From Clostridiales bacterium (GTDB taxonomy: Bacteria > Bacillota > Clostridia > Lachnospirales > WQUN01): a stretch of DNA of 11,215 bases. The DNA lies in the NCBI GenBank assembly GCA_031269415.1, contig JAISZF010000146.1, positions 1-11,215 of the forward strand. The letters run 5' to 3'. Each line of letters opens with the position of its first letter. The first letter of the stretch is position 1. The position numbers were made by a program, and so were the translations under genes. This document shows positions 6,964 to 11,215 of this stretch, in pieces. The notes under the pieces were generated by a model. The model had not been told where the DNA came from, did no database searches, and saw only the letters and a list, made by a program, of their open reading frames with translations.

Positions 6964-8364
6964 TCAACCCCTCCATATTTTTTCGATTTCATTCTGGTCG
7001 GGTTCGACCGCATCCGCGCTAAGCCCTGGGATATAGCGGCATGCCTCGTATAAAGCCGGGGCGTATTCCCCGAAAATACCCGTACAGTGATGAATATACG
7101 GCCCACGAACAAATTTATGCTCCCATAATGGAAGATCCTTGAATTCCACCCATAGATATGTGCCGCTGTTATATGGGCCGTCCACACTTTTCGCGTGCCC
7201 CATAAGCAAGGAGAATTCACCGCGCATACCGCCGAAGCGGCATAAAGTCACATCCGAATGGCGCAGTTCCCAATTTCCTATAGCGTTCCAATCGCCGAGC
7301 TTTGAAATCTCTTCACTGCCGTTATTTGCCGCTAATTTATAGGGAAAATTCCCGCAATGCCAGAGTAGTTCCGCGTTGTCATTTTTTGGATGGCGTATTG
7401 TTAAGTCCGCGAAGAATACGGGGTCATCCGTGAGGGATTGAGCCATTACCGATGTAACCGCGCCGTAAATATCAGATTCGCACGCGATTGGAAAGCCTTC
7501 GCCGGTTAATTCCCCATTAACAAAGCATGGCACAATGCCTAAAGCTGACTGCAACGCGCTCCAGCATTGAATTGAAGCGCCCGAGAGTTTTTCACGCGCT
7601 GCCCAGTCAAGGATGGTGAGCTTAAGGGCGGCAAGAATTTTGATCTCCTCTATATCAATAGAATCACCGCCAGGTCGGCTGCGGAATATGTCCATTGTTT
7701 CGCGCAACAGCCCACTGTCGGATTGCGTCAGAATTTTGACCTGCCGTTCAATATCCACTAACGTTGTTGGTATCACCTCAATACCGAATTTCTCCAGCAA
7801 CTCGCCCTCGTTCATTATTACGGAATAGAAGGGGTCAGGACGCGTTGAGATTTGCCCGACGCGCATGGTTTTAAATGCCTTAACGACACGTGCGGCTGAT
7901 AAAAAATTTTTGAAACCAACTTGGAATACTTTGTCGTCTAAACGTGAGTTAGTGATATATGTATATTGGGCGCCAAAGATACTAAGCACCTTTGTTGACG
8001 CGAAGATTCCGCATTGCGTATCACGTGCGCGGCTGCCATCGTGCAGCGGAGCGTCGTCACGGGGGCCCCAGATCAGTGTGGGAACGCCGACAGATTGCGC
8101 TACGCGCGCGACAGCGGCTTCGGTACCGAAATCGCAGTGAGGAATGAACAAGGCGTCCACGTGTTGAGCCTTGAGATAACAAGATATTTTCTCCGCGTCT
8201 TCTCTCCGGTTCAACAGCCCGTCCTCAACTATCGTGTCAATTGTTATAAGTTCGACGCTATAATCAGCCATTTTTTCCTGTATAAGTTTTTTATGCCGTA
8301 TAGCCTCTTGTTTATCAAATACAGGACGTTGCGTCGGGGCGAAACCGAGCTTTATCGCTTTCAC
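6964..8364 (-). CDS. L-fucose/L-arabinose isomerase-like family protein
   Basis: A 466-residue protein of the fucose/arabinose isomerase-like superfamily, whose members convert an aldose to the ketose with Mn2+ in the cytoplasm. The N-terminal part (about 1-170) has two Rossmann-like segments, including DALFIPHCDFGTE and VPTLIWGPRDDAP. The middle part carries the expected metal-site patterns CESDIYGA (295-302, Glu296) and FFADL (318-322, Asp320). YIHHCTGIFG (about 423-432) probably supplies the C-terminal His ligand. It is shorter than E. coli FucI (about 590 residues) and near the length of the 'fucose isomerase-like' subfamily, whose substrates are mostly untested. The start is GTG (8362-8364), sharing a GTGA overlap with the GH5 stop and preceded by a strong AAGGAGGA site, so translation is coupled. 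The sugar acted on is unknown, and activity other than isomerisation is possible. Confidence 0.87.
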   Translation of the reverse strand: MKAIKLGFAPTQRPVFDKQEAIRHKKLIQEKMADYSVELITIDTIVEDGLLNRREDAEKISCYLKAQHVDALFIPHCDFGTEAAVARVAQSVGVPTLIWGPRDDAPLHDGSRARDTQCGIFASTKVLSIFGAQYTYITNSRLDDKVFQVGFKNFLSAARVVKAFKTMRVGQISTRPDPFYSVIMNEGELLEKFGIEVIPTTLVDIERQVKILTQSDSGLLRETMDIFRSRPGGDSIDIEEIKILAALKLTILDWAAREKLSGASIQCWSALQSALGIVPCFVNGELTGEGFPIACESDIYGAVTSVMAQSLTDDPVFFADLTIRHPKNDNAELLWHCGNFPYKLAANNGSEEISKLGDWNAIGNWELRHSDVTLCRFGGMRGEFSLLMGHAKSVDGPYNSGTYLWVEFKDLPLWEHKFVRGPYIHHCTGIFGEYAPALYEACRYIPGLSADAVEPDQNEIEKIWRG

Positions 8365-9797
8365 GAATTCTCCTCCTTGCGCGCGTACTTTTGCAGAATT
8401 TGTATATGTTCACTGTTATGCGTACACTTGCTAAACGAAAAAGCAGAAAGCACATCATCGATCTTTTCTTCGGACATACCTAAAAATGGCGCGGCAAACA
8501 TCGGTTGCAACTGAATAGCGGCGAACTCGCCAAATATAGACTGCGCCAGGTATTTTCGGTTGCCGTCGCTACCGATATGCGGCATATCGATAGCATTCTG
8601 AATTAAATCCGCGAGATCGTTCGACATTTGGCGCGACTCATTTACCCCTCTCCATGTAATGGCAAACTGTGTGTTCAGTTCTTCTCTTTTACTCGCCGCT
8701 GTTTTAAGCAAGCGTATATATTCCGAATCCCCGGCTAAGGTAAGCAGGCTCATGACGCCGGTATCTTTATAGGTCCAGACAGTCCAATGCGCGCCGAATT
8801 CCGTAAACACCGCAAGCTGATCGTCTTGGGATCGGAGCCGATCCGTCGTTTTATCCGGATCGCCGTTGTAAGCGGAACCGAACTCCGTAACAAATAGGGG
8901 TACGTTATATTTCAGCGCGAACTGAACGCCTTGGGAATTATAAAACACATCGTGTTGTTTCGCCAAATTCCAGTACTCACCACAGCATATTCCGGGATAG
9001 CTTCCCTCTAGACCGGAGGGAATGTAATTATGGCTGCTGTACGCCAAGTTCTCGGCGAAAGGCGCTTCCATACCATCAAACAGGACGGAAAAGTTATCTC
9101 CCTCGAGCAGGATAATGTGTTTGGGATCGACTTTTCGGATAGCGTTGACAGATTCACGATATATTTTGTTAAAATTCGCCCAATCAGGCTTATATATGCT
9201 GGAAAAGCGGCCATACCTCGCGTTGGCAATCGGCTCGTTCATCAGATCATACATGGCGATCACAGCGCGATCCTTATAACGATACGCAATTTCCCGCCAC
9301 AAACGCCTGAATCTCTCCTGATATTGAACATGGCTCCAGAATAATGAATGACGACCGGCATTATCGCAATGCCAATCAGTATTTTGCCAACCTTGCGCCG
9401 AGTGCATATCCAGTATGGCATAGATGCCGTGCTTCTCCAACAAACTCAACGCGCCATCCAATCGCGCGAAGCCTGTTTCCAAGTACTCGAACGGTTTCGA
9501 GTCACTTTCAAAATGTCTGTAATTCAGCGGCAGACGGACGATATTAAAACCCGTTTCTTTCAGGAAGATTATATCTTCTTCCGCGAAGAAGTAATCCGCC
9601 ATGAGGTTGAAAAACAACTCGGATTTATCTTTTTCAATTGTTTGCGCCATGACTTTGCGGTAACTGCTTTCACAACCGCAGTATTGGTTGATGAAATCCT
9701 CCATGTTCATCCATCCGCCGATATTAACGCCTTTTAAAATAATGGGTTTTTCGTCGGCTCTCACAATGTGCCTGCCTTTTACGCTTAAAAAATCCAT
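8361..9797 (-). CDS. Glycoside hydrolase family 5 protein, cytoplasmic
   Basis: A 478-residue (beta/alpha)8 glycosidase of family GH5 (cellulase superfamily, clan A, retaining). Every usual catalytic-site residue can be placed: Arg88 (VRLP), His132 (DMHSAQG), Asn187 and acid/base Glu188 (MNEP), His256 and Tyr258 (SSHNY), nucleophile Glu305 (VTEFGS) and Trp341 (WTYK). It has no signal peptide or membrane segment: the N-terminus MDFLSVKGRH leads straight into the first strand, KGVNIGGW. It should therefore act inside the cell on imported glycosides rather than on polysaccharide outside. About 95 residues after the barrel (380-478) look helical and match no binding module that I know. The ATG at 9797 follows AAAGGGG and GGAGG on the - strand, 24 bases after the aldo/keto reductase stop. 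The substrate is not readable; GH5 spans beta-glucan, mannan, glycolipid and flavonoid-glycoside enzymes. Confidence 0.92.
   Translation of the reverse strand: MDFLSVKGRHIVRADEKPIILKGVNIGGWMNMEDFINQYCGCESSYRKVMAQTIEKDKSELFFNLMADYFFAEEDIIFLKETGFNIVRLPLNYRHFESDSKPFEYLETGFARLDGALSLLEKHGIYAILDMHSAQGWQNTDWHCDNAGRHSLFWSHVQYQERFRRLWREIAYRYKDRAVIAMYDLMNEPIANARYGRFSSIYKPDWANFNKIYRESVNAIRKVDPKHIILLEGDNFSVLFDGMEAPFAENLAYSSHNYIPSGLEGSYPGICCGEYWNLAKQHDVFYNSQGVQFALKYNVPLFVTEFGSAYNGDPDKTTDRLRSQDDQLAVFTEFGAHWTVWTYKDTGVMSLLTLAGDSEYIRLLKTAASKREELNTQFAITWRGVNESRQMSNDLADLIQNAIDMPHIGSDGNRKYLAQSIFGEFAAIQLQPMFAAPFLGMSEEKIDDVLSAFSFSKCTHNSEHIQILQKYARKEENS
8371..8378 (-). promoter_or_regulatory. Strong ribosome binding site for the isomerase-like gene
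   Basis: AAGGAGGA on the - strand, 6 bases before the GTG codon at 8362-8364 and inside the end of the GH5 gene. It settles the GTG as the start and the 4-base GTGA overlap with the GH5 stop codon. Confidence 0.75.
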
Positions 9798-9821
9798 CGC
9801 CTCCGTACCCCTTTCAGCACG

Positions 9822-10814
9822 CTACCACGCGTACGCCTCCGGCGCCGCTCCGCCCGGCCCCGGGAAGATTTCATCCAACCTATTCAGCACAACGCGGTCT
9901 AACTGGATTTCCAGTGCCCGCGTCATGTCCGTCACCTGATCTACCGTGCGTGGTCCCATGATTACAGATGTAACCGCCGGGTTTTGCAGCAGCCACGCCA
10001 GCGCGACATGCGCTTCAGACTCGCCGAGTTCTCCGCATAGCGCGCTATACGCCTCAATCTGTGTGTGCAGTCGGAGACCCTTTTCCGTGCTTGTATCAAT
10101 CGCGCGCCTGCGTGATTTTCCTATGTCCCCCGATTTGCGTTTGCCCGCCAGTGAACCTTCCGCGAGAGGGCTGTATGGCAGAAGCCCGATGCCTAGATAG
10201 TTAACGGTTGGTATAAGTTCCAATTCCGGCAGTCTGCACAGCAGGTTGTATTTATGCTGTTCAGATACAATTCCCAGTATACCCTTTTCCTTAGAGGAAA
10301 TATGGGCGCGCATATGATCCAGCCCGGCGAAATTACATCCGCCCACATAATCTATTTTGCCTTGAAGGTACAAGGCGTAAAAAGCGTCCAGTACTTCTTC
10401 CCACGTTACATCTCTGTCTACATGATGCATCTGGTACAGTTCTATATGGTCAGTTTGCAGTCTGCGTAAGGAAGCCTCTATATGGCGCCGAATTTTATAT
10501 ATAGATAAACCATGTCCATCATTAGGCCCGTCATTAATATCTTCTGTAAAAGAGTATACTTTTGTGGCCAGAATGGTTTTTTCGCGCCGCCCGTTTCCCA
10601 GCGCGAACCAACGACCGATAATCTGCTCGCTGATACCGCGCATCCCCACGTCGGGATACGCGTTCGCGGTGTCAATATAGTTAATTCCGGCATCCAGAGC
10701 CGCGTCCATAATGCGAAAAGCTTCCCGTTCTTCCGTGTATGTCCCGAAATTCCATGAACCCACGCAAAGCCTGCTAACTTTCATGCCCGTTCTGCCCAGT
10801 GACTTGAATTCCAT
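9822..10814 (-). CDS. Aldo/keto reductase
   Basis: A 330-residue NAD(P)H-dependent aldo/keto reductase of the bacterial (beta/alpha)8 type, cytoplasmic. The tetrad reads Asp48 and Tyr53 (YIDTANAYP), Lys85 (ATK) and His130 (YQMHH). The family's cofactor-side features are present near 208-222 (GIGLLPYSPLAEGSL) and 286-294 (IMGPRTVDQ). The C-terminal FPGPGGAAPEAYAW is a tail I recognise from many Firmicute members. The ATG at 10814 follows AAAGGGGGAG, 15 bases after the kinase stop. In this operon it may reduce the aldehyde made by the aldolase, or oxidise or reduce the sugar itself; both are inference. It has no Fe-S domain and is not a copy of the other reductase in the window. Confidence 0.93.
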   Translation of the reverse strand: MEFKSLGRTGMKVSRLCVGSWNFGTYTEEREAFRIMDAALDAGINYIDTANAYPDVGMRGISEQIIGRWFALGNGRREKTILATKVYSFTEDINDGPNDGHGLSIYKIRRHIEASLRRLQTDHIELYQMHHVDRDVTWEEVLDAFYALYLQGKIDYVGGCNFAGLDHMRAHISSKEKGILGIVSEQHKYNLLCRLPELELIPTVNYLGIGLLPYSPLAEGSLAGKRKSGDIGKSRRRAIDTSTEKGLRLHTQIEAYSALCGELGESEAHVALAWLLQNPAVTSVIMGPRTVDQVTDMTRALEIQLDRVVLNRLDEIFPGPGGAAPEAYAW

Positions 10815-10829
10815 ACATAACTCCCCCTT

Positions 10830-11215
10830 TTATAGCTGTTTGGCAATACGGATAGTCACCTTAGTCCCCCGACCGAGGCTCGATTCGTAAGAAAGCCCAT
10901 ACTGTGAGCCGCAACGCAACTTTATGCGTTGATCTATATTCCGGATCCCGTAACCGGGCGAGTATGCTTCCGATAACGCCAGCGCTTGGCGTTCCGTCAT
11001 GCCCGCGCCGTCGTCCGATACAGTAATTAACAGAGCGTTTCCCTCCGACTTGCCGGTTATGGTGATTACCCCTTCTTTGTCTCGTTTTACCAATATACCG
11101 TGTAAAATAGAATTCTCCACAAGGGGCTGCAGAATCAGTTTGAGCGTTCGCGCCTGGTAAGCGTCATCAGTGACATCAATCACTAATGAAATCCTGTTGC
11201 CAAACCGGAGGTTTT
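10830..11215 (-). CDS. Sensor histidine kinase, YesM/LytS type, C-terminal end (partial)
   Basis: The frame is open to the right edge, showing 127 residues up to the TAA at 10830-10832. An internal GTG at 11183 is not the real start, because family-typical sequence (RFGNRISLVIDV) lies upstream of it. The visible part is a HATPase_c domain: N-box LQPLVENSILHG, G1 box DDGAGM, G2 region GYGIRNIDQRIKL and the last strand GRGTKVTIRI. The RFG-R-S-x-x-IDV lead-in and the LQPLVEN form are marks of the YesM/LytS group, membrane-bound kinases that usually work with an AraC-type response regulator and control sugar uptake and catabolism. Its membrane and HAMP parts, and any partner regulator, would lie beyond the edge. 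It is the first visible gene of the - strand operon, 15 bases before the aldo/keto reductase, and is a fair candidate for its regulator. Confidence 0.9.
   Translation of the reverse strand, partial: NLRFGNRISLVIDVTDDAYQARTLKLILQPLVENSILHGILVKRDKEGVITITGKSEGNALLITVSDDGAGMTERQALALSEAYSPGYGIRNIDQRIKLRCGSQYGLSYESSLGRGTKVTIRIAKQL

Noticed and set aside
6930..7220. A 96-codon - strand frame overlapping the aldolase start and the isomerase-like 3' end.
   Set aside because: It is in a different frame from both recognised genes and lacks family motifs; both real genes have clear ribosome sites and fit end to end.
8014..8514. A 166-codon open frame on the + strand across the GH5/isomerase junction.
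   Set aside because: It is antisense to two well-supported genes, its translation is rich in Cys, Arg and Ser without a domain pattern, and it has no start-site support.
3894..9797. Sulfoquinovose (sulfo-EMP) pathway as an explanation for isomerase + PfkB + aldolase.
   Set aside because: That pathway uses a YihS-type isomerase, a class I YihT-type aldolase and a GH31 sulfoquinovosidase; here the isomerase is FucI-like, the aldolase is class II and the hydrolase is GH5.
1991..10814. The two aldo/keto reductases considered as a duplicated gene pair or long repeat.
   Set aside because: They share only the general tetrad; one has a ferredoxin-like C-terminus and the other a PGPGGAAPEAYAW tail, so they are separate subfamilies.

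Overview
The window looks like part of a low-to-medium GC anaerobic Firmicute (Clostridia-like) chromosome. The supporting signs are strong Shine-Dalgarno sites (AAGGGG, GGAGG), some GTG starts, a clostridial-type thiamine pyrophosphokinase end, a YesM-type histidine kinase and an aldo/keto reductase carrying two [4Fe-4S] motifs. This placement is inference. Almost every base is coding; there is no tRNA, rRNA, insertion sequence, CRISPR array or other recognisable repeat.

Left part, + strand (1-3781): the 3' end of a thiamine pyrophosphokinase gene, which is cut by the window edge and easy to miss. It is followed by a compact run of four genes: alpha-phosphoglucomutase (pgcA-like), a ferredoxin-like aldo/keto reductase, a glyoxalase-I-like VOC protein and a small DUF1905 protein. 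A good sigma-A promoter with an extended -10 element sits inside the last codons of the thiamine gene and probably drives the run. It ends at a strong hairpin with A/T flanks (3836-3880), placed to stop transcription from both sides.

Right part, - strand (11215 down to 3894): seven co-directional genes with gaps of 24 bases or less, ending at the same hairpin. In transcription order they are the C-terminal ATPase end of a YesM/LytS-type sensor kinase, an aldo/keto reductase, an intracellular GH5 glycoside hydrolase, an L-fucose/L-arabinose isomerase-like protein, a class II ketose-bisphosphate-type aldolase, an M24 'pita-bread' protein that has lost most of its metal ligands, and a PfkB-family sugar kinase.

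Read together, the - strand genes make a self-contained sugar pathway (inference). GH5 would release a sugar from an imported glycoside in the cytoplasm, the isomerase would turn the aldose into a ketose, PfkB would phosphorylate it, the class II aldolase would split it into a dihydroxyacetone-phosphate-type product plus an aldehyde, and the aldo/keto reductase could reduce that aldehyde. The M24-like protein has no obvious place in such a pathway and is the most puzzling member. The substrate cannot be read from the sequence; a transporter and response regulator would be expected upstream, beyond the right edge. This operon is the best candidate here for an undescribed system.
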